Positions 33,701 to 41,956 of a stretch of 64,000 nt of DNA are shown piece after piece. Below the pieces are notes generated by a model. The model was not told where the DNA came from. It searched no databases and saw only the letters and a list, made by a program, of their open reading frames with translations. How positions within the stretch are numbered: position 1 is the stretch's first letter; every line of letters starts with the position of its first letter. The stretch comes from Streptomyces sp. man185 (GTDB lineage: Bacteria > Actinomycetota > Actinomycetes > Streptomycetales > Streptomycetaceae): the NCBI GenBank assembly GCA_002551355.1, contig NTHE01000027.1, positions 38,123 to 102,122 on the forward strand, read 5' to 3'. Both the position numbers and the translations under genes were made by a program.

Positions 33701-34168
33701 CTACCCCGCCGGCTCCAACTGCCACCACTGGAAGGGGGAGTCGGTGTCCTCCCACTGCTGAACCGTGCCCCCCGCCTCGGTGGAGCGGTCCGCGACCTCC
33801 ATGACCAGCCCGCTGATGAAACTCACCAGCGTCACCGTTCCGGGGGCCTCCGGATGCTGCTCGATCAGCCACTCCTGGGCGCCGAAGTTGTTGGCCTTCC
33901 ACTGCTGGATCCGGGTGCCGTTCACCGTGTCGGCATTGGCCACGTCCAGCCGCTTCCCGCTGTGCTCGTTGACCAGATGGAAGAGGGCCGCGCCCTCGTG
34001 CACCGGCGACAGCCGCCACACCTGCGCCGCCGTCCGGTCGTCCTTCCCCTGCTGGACCCGGGCCCCGCTGCCCTTGGCCGCGCCGTACACCTCCAGCACC
34101 AGCCCGCTGCCGACGTTGCGCAGGCGGTACGGGCCCGCCTCGACGACAGGCGCGAGTTCGCCGCTCAT
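33701..34168 (-). CDS. Ricin-type beta-trefoil (RICIN) lectin-like protein
   Basis: ATG 34168 is chosen because GGGGAGACCAGGA lies just upstream; GTG 34198 is possible. The 155 residues are one beta-trefoil with three QxW signatures (AAQVWRL, GAQEWLI, PFQWWQL), and no other domain. There is no signal peptide, so it should be cytoplasmic or leave by an unusual route. Such stand-alone RICIN proteins occur in Streptomyces with unknown roles, presumably glycan binding. Confidence 0.85.
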   Translation of the reverse strand: MSGELAPVVEAGPYRLRNVGSGLVLEVYGAAKGSGARVQQGKDDRTAAQVWRLSPVHEGAALFHLVNEHSGKRLDVANADTVNGTRIQQWKANNFGAQEWLIEQHPEAPGTVTLVSFISGLVMEVADRSTEAGGTVQQWEDTDSPFQWWQLEPAG

Positions 34169-34226
34169 GTTCCTGGTCTCCCCGGTTGACGTGTGCACTG
34201 CCGCCGAGCCGTCACGAGGCCGACGA

Positions 34227-34260
34227 CGGCGCCCCTGCCGTGATCACGGCAGGGGCGCCG
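34227..34260 (-). terminator. Perfect 34-bp palindrome, terminator of the AKR gene
   Basis: Symmetric about TGATCA (34241-34246) with 17-base half-sites. It lies 16 bases past the stop of the minus-strand aldo/keto reductase, where an intrinsic terminator is expected. No U-run. Confidence 0.7.
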
Positions 34261-34275
34261 GACTGCCGGACGCGC

Positions 34276-35112
34276 TCAGGCGCCGACGTTGAACTCCGCC
34301 GGGTCGGATCCGAGCCGCTTGCCCTCGTCCAGGGCCGCGAAGGCGGCGAGGTCGTCGGCGTCCAGCTCGAAGCCGAACACGTCGAGGTTCTCCTTGATCC
34401 GCGACGGGGTCACGGACTTCGGGATCACGATGTTGCCGGTCTGCAGGTGCCAGCGCAGCACCGCCTGGGCCGGGGTGCGGCCGTGCTTCTGGGCGATGGC
34501 GACGACTGTCGGCACCTCCAGCAGGCCCTTGCCCTGGCCCAGCGGCGACCACGCCTCGGTGGCGATGCCGTGATCGGCGTGGAAGGCGCGGGACTCGGCC
34601 TGCTGGAGCTGCGGGTGCAGCTCGATCTGGTTGACGGCCGGGACCACGGAGGTCTCCGCGAGCAGCCGCTTCAGGTGCTCGGGGTGGAAGTTCGACACGC
34701 CGATGGCCTTCGCGCGGCCGTCGGCGAGGATCTTCTCGAACGCCTTGTACGTGTCGGTGTACGCGTCCTTCGCCGGGACAGGCCAGTGGATCAGGTACAG
34801 GTCGACGTAGTCGAGGCCGAGCTTGTCCAGCGAGGCGTCGAAGGCGCGCAGCGTGCTGTCGTGGCCCTGCTCGCTGTTCCACAGCTTCGTGGTGACGAAC
34901 AGCTCCTCGCGGGCGACGCCCGACGCGGCGATGGCCTTGCCGGTGCCCGTCTCGTTCTCGTAGATCGCGGCGGTGTCGATGCTCCGGTACCCGGTCTCGA
35001 TGGCCGTGGCGACCGTCTTCTCCGCCTCGTCGTCCGGCACCTGCCAGACACCGAAACCGAGCTGCGGCATGTCGAGGCCGTTGTTGAGGGTGATGGAGGG
35101 GACCTGGCTCAC
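34276..35112 (-). CDS. Aldo/keto reductase
   Basis: 278 residues, GTG start, (beta/alpha)8 barrel of the 2,5-diketo-gluconate-reductase-like AKR5 type. The catalytic tetrad is readable: Asp in GYRSIDTAAIY, the Tyr of the same segment, Lys in VTTKLWN and His in LIHWPVP. The NADPH-binding end is IPKSVTPSRIKENL. It reduces aldehydes and ketones; the natural substrate is unknown. It is transcribed alone and ends in a strong palindrome. Confidence 0.94.
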   Translation of the reverse strand: MSQVPSITLNNGLDMPQLGFGVWQVPDDEAEKTVATAIETGYRSIDTAAIYENETGTGKAIAASGVAREELFVTTKLWNSEQGHDSTLRAFDASLDKLGLDYVDLYLIHWPVPAKDAYTDTYKAFEKILADGRAKAIGVSNFHPEHLKRLLAETSVVPAVNQIELHPQLQQAESRAFHADHGIATEAWSPLGQGKGLLEVPTVVAIAQKHGRTPAQAVLRWHLQTGNIVIPKSVTPSRIKENLDVFGFELDADDLAAFAALDEGKRLGSDPAEFNVGA

Positions 35113-35193
35113 GAGCGGTCGATCCTAACGTCGTCGGTTGATGACTCCCCACGACAACGACCGGGTGGGTCCAGGCATTCCCGCTGCCCAGGG

Positions 35194-37023
35194 TCAGTGG
35201 TACAGGGCGTCGACCTCGACCGCGTACGTCGTCTCGATCGCCTTCCGCTTCAGTTTCAGCGACGGTGTCAGCAGCCCCAGTTCCTCGGTGAACGGATGGG
35301 CCAGGATCCGGAACGTACGGATGGACTCGGCCTGGGACACCGCCGTGTTGGCGGCCACCACCGCCCGGCGGACCTCCATCTCCAGGTCCGGGTCCCGCAC
35401 CAGGTCGGCCGGGCCGAGCGGAGTGCGGCCCTGCATCGACAGCCAGTGGTCCACGGACTCCTGGTCGACGGTGACGAGCGCCGCGATATAGGGGCGGTCG
35501 TTGCCGACGACGATGCACTGCGCCACCAGCGGGTGCGCCCGTACGCGTTCCTCCAGACCGGCCGGGGAGACGCTCTTGCCGCCGGACGTCACCAGGATCT
35601 CCTTCTTCCGCCCGGTGATCGTCAGATAGCCGTCCTCGTCCAGCGCACCGAGGTCCCCGGTCGCCAGCCAGCCGTCCCGCAGCACCGCCCGGGTGGCCTC
35701 GGGGTTGCCCAGATAGCCGGAGAACACGTTCGGCCCGTGCACCCACACCTCGCCGTCGTCCGCGATGTGCACCGACGTCCCCGGAATCGGCTGCCCGACC
35801 GTCCCGTACCGGGTGCGCTCGGGCGGATTCGCCGTCGCCGCCGCGGTCGACTCGGTGAGCCCGTACCCCTCGAACACCGTCACCCCGGCGCCGGCGAAGA
35901 ACAGCCCGAGCCTGCGGTCCATGCCGGAGCCGCCCGACATCGCGTGCCGCACCCGGCCGCCCATCGCGTCGCGAACCTTCCTGTAGACGACCTTGTCGAA
36001 GAACTGGTGCTGCATCCGCAGCGCGGCCGAGGGGCCGGGACCGTCGCCGAACGCCTTCAGCTCCAGGGCCTCGGCGTACTTCACCGCGATGTCGACGGCC
36101 TTGTCGAACGGCCCGGCCCGGCCCTCCGCCTCGGCCTTGCGCCGGGCCCCGTTGAACACCTTCTCGAAGATGTACGGCACCGCCAGGATGAACGTCGGCC
36201 GGAACGTCACCAGGTCCGGCATCAGCGCGTTCGCGGACAGCTCCGGCTGATGGCCGAGCTTGACCCGGCCACGGATCGCGGCGATCTCGACCATCCGCCC
36301 GAAGACGTGGGCCAGCGGCAGGAAGAGGAGGGTGGCCGCCTCGTCGCCCGGCTTGGAATGGAACACCGGCTCCCAGCGCGAGACCATCGTGTCGCTCTCG
36401 AACATGAAGCTCGCGTGGGTGATCACACACCCCTTGGGTCGGCCCGTCGTCCCCGAGGTGTAGATGACGGTCGCCACGGAGTCGGGCGTCACCGCCCGCC
36501 GGTGCCGCTGCACCACCTCGTCGTCGATCCCCGCGCCCGCCCCCAGCAGCTCGTCCACCGCTCCGGCGTCCAGCTGCCACAGCCGCTTCAGATGCGGCAG
36601 CCGGTCGATCACCGACCCGACGGTCATCGCGTGGTCCTCGTGCTCGACCATCACCGCCACCACCTCGGCGTCGTGCAGCATCCACAGGACCTGCTCGGCG
36701 GAGGAGGTCGGGTAGATCGGCACCGACTGGGCCCCGACGGTCCAGAGCGCGAAGTCGAAGAGCGTCCACTCGTACCGCGTACGGGACATCAGCGCGACCC
36801 GGTCGCCGAACCGCACTCCGTGCGCGATCAGCCCTTTGGCGAGGGCCAGCACAGAATCGCGGAAGTCACCGGCGGTCACATCACGCCACTGGCCCCGGGC
36901 GTCCTTGCGGCCGAGCGCGACGCGGTGCGGGTCGTCCTCCGCGTAGTCGAAGACCACATCGGCCAGACCGCCGACTTGAGGCGCCGCCGCCATGGGTGGG
37001 ACAGTGAAATCGCGCAATGACAT
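35194..37023 (-). CDS. fadD: Long-chain fatty acid-CoA ligase (AMP-binding)
   Basis: ATG 37023 (MSLRDFTVPP) gives 609 residues; GAGGAG is only one base upstream, so the GTG at 37044 or a downstream ATG is also possible. The adenylate-forming signatures are clear: VIYTSGTTGRPKGC (P-loop), FEGYGLTESTA, ATGDLGALDEDGYL and the hinge and catalytic region GRKKEILVTSGGKSVSP. The lid insert length matches long-chain acyl-CoA synthetases. It activates fatty acids for degradation or lipid synthesis at the membrane face. Confidence 0.93.
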   Translation of the reverse strand: MSLRDFTVPPMAAAPQVGGLADVVFDYAEDDPHRVALGRKDARGQWRDVTAGDFRDSVLALAKGLIAHGVRFGDRVALMSRTRYEWTLFDFALWTVGAQSVPIYPTSSAEQVLWMLHDAEVVAVMVEHEDHAMTVGSVIDRLPHLKRLWQLDAGAVDELLGAGAGIDDEVVQRHRRAVTPDSVATVIYTSGTTGRPKGCVITHASFMFESDTMVSRWEPVFHSKPGDEAATLLFLPLAHVFGRMVEIAAIRGRVKLGHQPELSANALMPDLVTFRPTFILAVPYIFEKVFNGARRKAEAEGRAGPFDKAVDIAVKYAEALELKAFGDGPGPSAALRMQHQFFDKVVYRKVRDAMGGRVRHAMSGGSGMDRRLGLFFAGAGVTVFEGYGLTESTAAATANPPERTRYGTVGQPIPGTSVHIADDGEVWVHGPNVFSGYLGNPEATRAVLRDGWLATGDLGALDEDGYLTITGRKKEILVTSGGKSVSPAGLEERVRAHPLVAQCIVVGNDRPYIAALVTVDQESVDHWLSMQGRTPLGPADLVRDPDLEMEVRRAVVAANTAVSQAESIRTFRILAHPFTEELGLLTPSLKLKRKAIETTYAVEVDALYH

Positions 37024-37324
37024 GCTCCTCGTGGCGCTCCGCACAGCGCCGCGACGCTACCCCAAGCGGGGGCCCGGCGGGAGAGGTCCGGAACCTCCGT
37101 ACGCGTGGCCGTCCACACAGGTCAACCGTCGAAATCCGGCCAGATGGGCAAGGCTCGGGCGTACGGCCGGTCCAGTTCTGACCGAGGGGTAAGCGGCTCG
37201 CGCCGGAATCTCCACCGAATCCGACCGCCGCGACCACTGCGCCACCCCCGCCACCGGGACCGCCCCGTCCGCCGATCCACAGCGTCCGGCGTGCCACCGC
37301 GCCCACAGCCGGCCCGGACAGCGG
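37024..37324. other. 301-base gap between fadD and a LysR gene
   Basis: Upstream region of fadD (minus strand). A -35-like TTGACC (37125-37120, minus strand) is present, but the sequence about 18 bases on (TACGGA) is a poor -10. No convincing ORF, RNA or strong hairpin was seen. Confidence 0.5.
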
Positions 37325-38233
37325 CTACGGCACCTCCCCGCCACCCGTCCCGCGGTGCAGCCGGTCGCCGCCCGCCAGGATCGCCGAGGCCAGCGCGTCG
37401 GCCGCCTCCTGGGCCGCGCCCCGCCGGTCCCCGTGCAGCAGGACGAAGTCGACGCCGCCGAGCTCCGGCAGCCCTGCCCTGGCCGGAACCGGCGCCAGCC
37501 CCGGCGGGACCATCCCCCGGGAGTGCGCCATCACCCCCAGGCCCGCCCGCGCCGCCGCGACCAGACCGCTCAGGCTCGTGCTCGTGCAGGCGATCCGCCA
37601 GGCCCGCCCGTGCTCCTCCAGCACCTCCAGGGCGCGGGCCCGGGTGATGGCCGGTGGCGGAAAGACGACCAGCGGTACGGGGCGCTCCGGATCGAGGCGC
37701 ACCTGTGGCGCCCCGATCCAGTCGAGCGCGTCCTGCCACATCAGCTCGCCGTGGGTGTCCCCGGTCCGCCGCTTGGCCAGCACCAGATCCAGCCGGCCCG
37801 CCGCGAGCTGCCGGTGCAGGGTCCCGGACAGCTCCACGGTGAGCTGGAGCTCGACCTCCGGATGGTCGCGGCGGAAGGACTCCAGGATCTCGGGGAGCCG
37901 GGTCAGCACGAAGTCCTCGGAGGCCCCGAACCGCAGCCGCCCGCGCAGCCGGGTCCCCGCGAAGAACGCCGCCGCCCGCTCGTGGGCCGACAGGATCGTC
38001 CCCGCGAAGCCGAGCATCGCCTCGCCGTCGTCCGTGAGATCGACGCGATGGGTGTCCCGGGCGAACAACTGCCGCCCGACCGCCTCCTCCAGCCGCCGGA
38101 CGTGCTGGCTGACCGTGGACTGACGGATCCCGAGCCTGCGTGCGGCCTGCGTGAAGCTCAGCGTCTGGGCGACGGCGAGAAAGGTACGCAGCTGGGCGGG
38201 GTCGTACGCGGCGTCCGGCCGGTGCGCGTTCAT
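37325..38233 (-). CDS. LysR family transcriptional regulator
   Basis: 302 residues from ATG 38233. The helix-turn-helix (LRTFLAVAQTLSFTQAARRL, IRQSTVSQHVRRLEEAVG) is followed by an effector domain (GRLRFGASEDFVLTRLPEIL). It is divergent from the SBF-type transporter gene with 120 bases between starts, the usual arrangement for a LysR regulator and its target. Confidence 0.93.
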   Translation of the reverse strand: MNAHRPDAAYDPAQLRTFLAVAQTLSFTQAARRLGIRQSTVSQHVRRLEEAVGRQLFARDTHRVDLTDDGEAMLGFAGTILSAHERAAAFFAGTRLRGRLRFGASEDFVLTRLPEILESFRRDHPEVELQLTVELSGTLHRQLAAGRLDLVLAKRRTGDTHGELMWQDALDWIGAPQVRLDPERPVPLVVFPPPAITRARALEVLEEHGRAWRIACTSTSLSGLVAAARAGLGVMAHSRGMVPPGLAPVPARAGLPELGGVDFVLLHGDRRGAAQEAADALASAILAGGDRLHRGTGGGEVP

Positions 38234-38353
38234 ACAGTGCACGTTATCGAGATTCGTGATGACAGTCAGAGCGGTATGCCCGATTCCCGATGGCGTCGTG
38301 CAGGAGCAGGATGGACGCCGAAACGGATCGCCTACCTCCGGAGCACCCCGCAC

Positions 38354-39406
38354 ATGTCCCGCCGTATCCCGCGGCTGCCGTCCTGGCTGCCGGTCGACGC
38401 CTACCTCCTGGCGCTCGCCGCCACCGTGGCCCTCGCGGCGCTGCTGCCCGCCCGGGGGACCGCCGCCGACGTGGCGGGCGGGGCCTCCACCGGTGCGGTC
38501 GCCCTGCTGTTCTTCCTCTACGGGGCGCGGCTCTCCACCGCCGAGGCGCTTGACGGGGTCAAGCACTGGCGCCTCCACCTCACCGTCCTGGCCTGCACCT
38601 TCGTCGTCTTCCCGCTGCTGGGGCTGGCGAGCGGGGGACTGGTGCCGTATGTGCTGACGCCCGAGCTCCGGGCGGGCTTCCTCTTCCTGTGCCTGGTCCC
38701 CTCCACGATCCAGTCCTCCATCGCCTTCACCGCAATCGCCCGGGGCAACGTGCCCGCCGCGATCTGCGCCGGATCCTTCTCCAGCCTCGCCGGGATCCTC
38801 GTGACCCCGCTGCTCGCCGCACTGCTCCTCGGCTCGACCGGGGGCGGATTCTCGGCGGACTCCCTGCTGAAGATCGTGCTCCAGCTGCTCGTCCCGTTCC
38901 TCGCCGGACAGCTGCTGCGCCGCTGGGTCGGCGGCTTCCTCGCCCGGCACAAGAAGGTCCTCGGCCTGGCCGACCGGGGGTCGATCCTGCTCGTCGTCTA
39001 CACCGCGTTCAGCGAGGGGATGGTCGCCGGGGTCTGGCACCAGGTCACCCCGGCCCGGCTCGGCGCGCTGCTCGCCGCCGAGGCGGTCCTGCTGGCGCTG
39101 ATGCTCACCCTGAGCTGGTACGGGGCAGGGCGGCTCGGGTTCGGCCGGGCGGACCGGATCGCCATCCAGTTCGCCGGGTCGAAGAAGAGCCTGGCGGCCG
39201 GGCTGCCGATGGCGAGCGTGATCTTCGGGGCGCACGCGAGCCTCGCCGTGCTGCCGCTGATGCTCTTCCACCAGATGCAGCTGATGGTCTGCGCGGTCAT
39301 CGCCAAACGCCGCTCGCGCGACCCCGGGGAGCCGCCGTTCCGGGACGACCCGGCAGGGGCAGCTTCCGGGCCGCTGTCGGACCCGGCGGTTACGGTGAAG
39401 CAGTAG
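38354..39406 (+). CDS. SBF-like (bile acid:sodium symporter superfamily) transporter
   Basis: ATG 38354 (MSRRIPRLPSW) gives 350 residues; an in-frame ATG at 38276 would add 26. About ten hydrophobic helices, with ALLFFLYGARLSTAEALDG early and IAIQFAGSKKSLAAGLPMA late, match the SBF-like CPA transporter group (PF13593 type). Members move organic anions with sodium or protons. Probably controlled by the divergent LysR. Confidence 0.88.
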   Translation: MSRRIPRLPSWLPVDAYLLALAATVALAALLPARGTAADVAGGASTGAVALLFFLYGARLSTAEALDGVKHWRLHLTVLACTFVVFPLLGLASGGLVPYVLTPELRAGFLFLCLVPSTIQSSIAFTAIARGNVPAAICAGSFSSLAGILVTPLLAALLLGSTGGGFSADSLLKIVLQLLVPFLAGQLLRRWVGGFLARHKKVLGLADRGSILLVVYTAFSEGMVAGVWHQVTPARLGALLAAEAVLLALMLTLSWYGAGRLGFGRADRIAIQFAGSKKSLAAGLPMASVIFGAHASLAVLPLMLFHQMQLMVCAVIAKRRSRDPGEPPFRDDPAGAASGPLSDPAVTVKQ

Positions 39407-39431
39407 TCCGCGGCGAGGGAGGGCAGACGCC

Positions 39432-39485
39432 ATGAGTGACCGGAGCGGCACGCCGGCCATGAGTGACCGGAGCGGCACGCCGGCC
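39432..39485 (+). repeat. Perfect 27-bp tandem duplication including the start codon
   Basis: Units 39432-39458 and 39459-39485 are identical; each encodes MSDRSGTPA. Either ATG could start the HhH protein. Confidence 0.95.
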
Positions 39486-39674
39486 GACGACTTTCCGCAC
39501 GGAGCGGGCAACCCGGCCCGCGGCGCCCTGCGCGCGGCGGGCTATACCCGCCTCGCCCAGCTCACTCGCGTGACCGCGGCCGAGGTGCTGGCGCTCCACG
39601 GGGTCGGCCCGAAGGCGATCAAGGTGCTCCGCGAGGCGCTGGCCACGGAGGGCCTGGCCTTCGCGGGGGAGTGA
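39432..39674 (+). CDS. Small helix-hairpin-helix DNA-binding protein
   Basis: 80 residues. After a duplicated MSDRSGTPA leader, residues about 25-78 resemble the helix-hairpin-helix fold of the RNA polymerase alpha C-terminal domain (ARGALRAAGYTRLAQL, LALHGVGPKAIKVLREAL). Such small proteins are common in Streptomyces and likely contact DNA non-specifically. It follows the transporter gene by 25 bases and may be co-transcribed. Confidence 0.8.
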   Translation: MSDRSGTPAMSDRSGTPADDFPHGAGNPARGALRAAGYTRLAQLTRVTAAEVLALHGVGPKAIKVLREALATEGLAFAGE

Positions 39675-39721
39675 GCGACGGCCCCGTACAGACTCCCCCC
39701 GTCCCGTACGGGCGCCTCGTC

Positions 39722-40570
39722 TCAGCCCTGCGGGGCCGCCGCCTCCAGCGCGATCCGGTGCTCACCCGCGTACACGTTCATCGACGGTCCGCGCAGGAAG
39801 CCGACCAGCGTCAGTCCGCTCTCCGCCGCCAGGTCCACGGCCAGCGACGACGGCGCCGAGACCGCCGCGAGCACCGGGATCCCCGCCATCACGGCCTTCT
39901 GCGCCAGCTCGAACGAGGCCCGCCCCGACACCAGCAGAACGGCCCGGGACAGCGGCAGCCGGTGGTCCGTCAGCGCCCGCCCCACCAGCTTGTCGACCGC
40001 GTTGTGCCGCCCCACGTCCTCCCGTACGTCCAGCAGCTCGCCCTCCTCGGAGAACAGGGCGGCGGCGTGCAGGCCGCCCGTCCGGTCGAACACCCGCTGC
40101 GCGGCCCGCAACCGGTCCGGCAGGACGGACAGCAGCTCCGGAGTGACCCGCACCGGGGGAGCGTCGGCCACCGGGTGCCGGGTCGTGGTGCGTACCGCGT
40201 CCAGGCTGGCCTTGCCGCACAGGCCGCACGAGGAGGTGGTGTATACGTTGCGCTCCAGCGTGATGTCGGGGACCTGGACCCCGGGCGCGAGCTTCACGTC
40301 CACCACGTTGTAGGTGTTCACACCGTCCGCCGTCGCACCGGCGCAGTAGACGATCGACTGCACCTCGTCCCCCTCGGCGATCACCCCCTCGCTGACCAGG
40401 AAGCCCGCGGCCAGCGCGAAATCGTCGCCCGGCGTCCGCATGGTGATGGCCAGCGGCCGGCCGTTGAGACGGATCTCCAGGGGTTCTTCCGCCACCAGGG
40501 TGTCCGCGCGGGAGGAGACGGCACCGTCCCGGATGCGGAGGGTGCGGCGGCGTTCGGTGACCCGTCCCAT
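39722..40570 (-). CDS. fdhD: Formate dehydrogenase accessory sulfurtransferase FdhD
   Basis: ATG 40570 (MGRVTERRR) gives 282 residues; the open frame further upstream lacks family similarity. The sulfur-carrying loop CxxC is present as SSCGLCGK (Cys115, Cys118), and DVGRHNAVDKLVG and SGRASFELAQKAVMAGIPV are family signatures. FdhD passes sulfur from a cysteine desulfurase to the molybdenum cofactor of formate dehydrogenase. No formate dehydrogenase gene is in the window. Confidence 0.95.
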   Translation of the reverse strand: MGRVTERRRTLRIRDGAVSSRADTLVAEEPLEIRLNGRPLAITMRTPGDDFALAAGFLVSEGVIAEGDEVQSIVYCAGATADGVNTYNVVDVKLAPGVQVPDITLERNVYTTSSCGLCGKASLDAVRTTTRHPVADAPPVRVTPELLSVLPDRLRAAQRVFDRTGGLHAAALFSEEGELLDVREDVGRHNAVDKLVGRALTDHRLPLSRAVLLVSGRASFELAQKAVMAGIPVLAAVSAPSSLAVDLAAESGLTLVGFLRGPSMNVYAGEHRIALEAAAPQG

Positions 40571-40835
40571 AGAGCTGAACCCGATTCTGTCGTGCGCGGC
40601 TGTCCGTGCGGCTGTTTCCGTCCCGGCGCACAAGCCGAAACCTGATCCCCTCATTCTCCGGGTCATTGTCCGGCACGCGCACCGGCGTGTCGCAGCCACC
40701 GGTACAGCACGCTGACCAGGCTGTTGTCAACGCTCCAACGTGTGGGCCCGATTCCTGTGGGATCACGTGCCCCCCTACCCGGCGGTAGCGACCAAGACTG
40801 GATGTTTCCTGCCCTACCCGACGATGGGAACCCGT

Positions 40836-41795
40836 ATGACCGGCTCACGTGTCGTGGCGCTCGGCCACTACCAGCCCGCCAAGGTGCTCACCAACGACGA
40901 TCTGGCGGCCATGGTCGACACGAGCGACGAGTGGATCACCAGCCGGGTCGGCATCAAGACCCGCCACGTGGGTGGGCCCGACGAGCCGGTGGACGAGATG
41001 GCCGCGCACGCCGGAGCCAAGGCGCTGGCCACGGCCGGGCTGGGGCCCTCGGACATCGATCTGGTCCTCGTCGCCACCTCCACCGCGATCGACCGGTCCC
41101 CGAGCATGGCGGCGCGTGTCGCGGCCCGGCTCGGCATGGGCTCGCCCGCCGTGATGGACATCAACGTGGTGTGCTCCGGCTTCACGCACGCGCTGGCCAC
41201 CGCCGACCACGCGATCCGGGCCGGTGCGGCGACCCGGGCGCTGGTCGTCGGCGCCGACAAGATGGCCGACATCGCGGACTGGACCGACCGCTCCACCTGC
41301 GTCCTGCTCGGCGACGGCGCGGGCGCCGCGGTCGTGACCGCCGACCCGTCCGCCCCCGACACCCCGGACGGGCCCGGCATCGGACCGGTGCTGTGGGGTT
41401 CCGTGCCGGAGATGGGCAACGCGGTCCGCATCGAGGGGACGCCGCCGCGCTTCGCGCAGGAGGGGCAGTCCGTCTACCGCTGGGCCACCACCCAGCTCCC
41501 CCCGATCGCCCGCCGGGTCTGCGAGAAGGCGGGCATCGCCCCGGAGGACCTGGGCGCGGTCGTCCTGCACCAGGCCAATCTGCGGATCATCGAGCCGGTC
41601 GCCCGCAAGATCGGCGCGGTCAACGCCGTCATCGCCCGGGACGTGGTGGACTCCGGCAACACCTCCGCCGCCTCCATCCCGATGGCGCTGTCCAAGCTGG
41701 TCGAGCGTGGCGAGATCGCCTCGGGCGCGCCCGTCCTCCTCTTCGGCTTCGGCGGGAACCTCTCCTACGCGGGCCAGGTCATCCGCTGCCCCTGA
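40836..41795 (+). CDS. FabH-like beta-ketoacyl-ACP synthase III
   Basis: ATG 40836 gives 319 residues; ATG 40824 adds four. The thiolase-fold triad is at canonical positions: Cys113 (NVVCSGFTHAL), His245 (VLHQANLR) and Asn275 (SGNTSAASIP). The C-terminus GFGGNLSYAGQVI is typical. It starts fatty-acid or secondary-metabolite chains by condensing acyl-CoA with malonyl-ACP. It is not beside fabD, acpP or fabF, nor any polyketide genes, so it is an additional KAS III, perhaps an acyltransferase of specialised metabolism. Confidence 0.92.
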   Translation: MTGSRVVALGHYQPAKVLTNDDLAAMVDTSDEWITSRVGIKTRHVGGPDEPVDEMAAHAGAKALATAGLGPSDIDLVLVATSTAIDRSPSMAARVAARLGMGSPAVMDINVVCSGFTHALATADHAIRAGAATRALVVGADKMADIADWTDRSTCVLLGDGAGAAVVTADPSAPDTPDGPGIGPVLWGSVPEMGNAVRIEGTPPRFAQEGQSVYRWATTQLPPIARRVCEKAGIAPEDLGAVVLHQANLRIIEPVARKIGAVNAVIARDVVDSGNTSAASIPMALSKLVERGEIASGAPVLLFGFGGNLSYAGQVIRCP

Positions 41796-41833
41796 CCGCC
41801 CTCCGCGGAGCTCCGTGATCCCTCCCCGACCAT

Positions 41834-41858
41834 CTTTGTCCTGAGTGTGGAAAAAGTT
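41834..41858. promoter_or_regulatory. Candidate ROK operator, copy 1
   Basis: CTTTGTCCTG, ten bases, then AAGTT. The left arm CTTTGTCC and GGAAAAAG (41849-41856) form a dyad with one mismatch. The same 10-N10-5 pattern recurs at 49418-49442 before the secreted multidomain gene. Located just upstream of the likely promoter of the ROK gene. Confidence 0.5.
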
Positions 41859-41881
41859 GGGGCGGATTCCTGCGCAACTTC

Positions 41882-41910
41882 TTCCCACTCCGGGAAAGCG
41901 CTGCTACGTT
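41882..41910 (+). promoter_or_regulatory. Likely promoter of the ROK gene
   Basis: TTCCCA (41882-41887), a 17-base spacer and TACGTT (41905-41910). The -10 equals that of the DUF1996 promoter; the -35 matches four of six. It also overlaps a small TTCCC-N5-GGGAA dyad. Confidence 0.45.
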
Positions 41911-41956
41911 CCCCTCGAAAGCCCGACGGACTGGCCGATGTGGCGGGGAGGGACGC

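Noticed and set aside
33701..34168. Ricin-like toxin
   Set aside because: Only the lectin fold is present; there is no catalytic N-glycosidase domain and no export signal.
38234..38353. LysR binding box between the LysR and SBF transporter genes
   Set aside because: An ATC-N9-GAT-like pattern exists but the symmetry is poor; not enough to call a site.
39683..39712. Terminator between the HhH and fdhD genes
   Set aside because: Arms are only 7 bp around a 16-base loop; too weak to claim.
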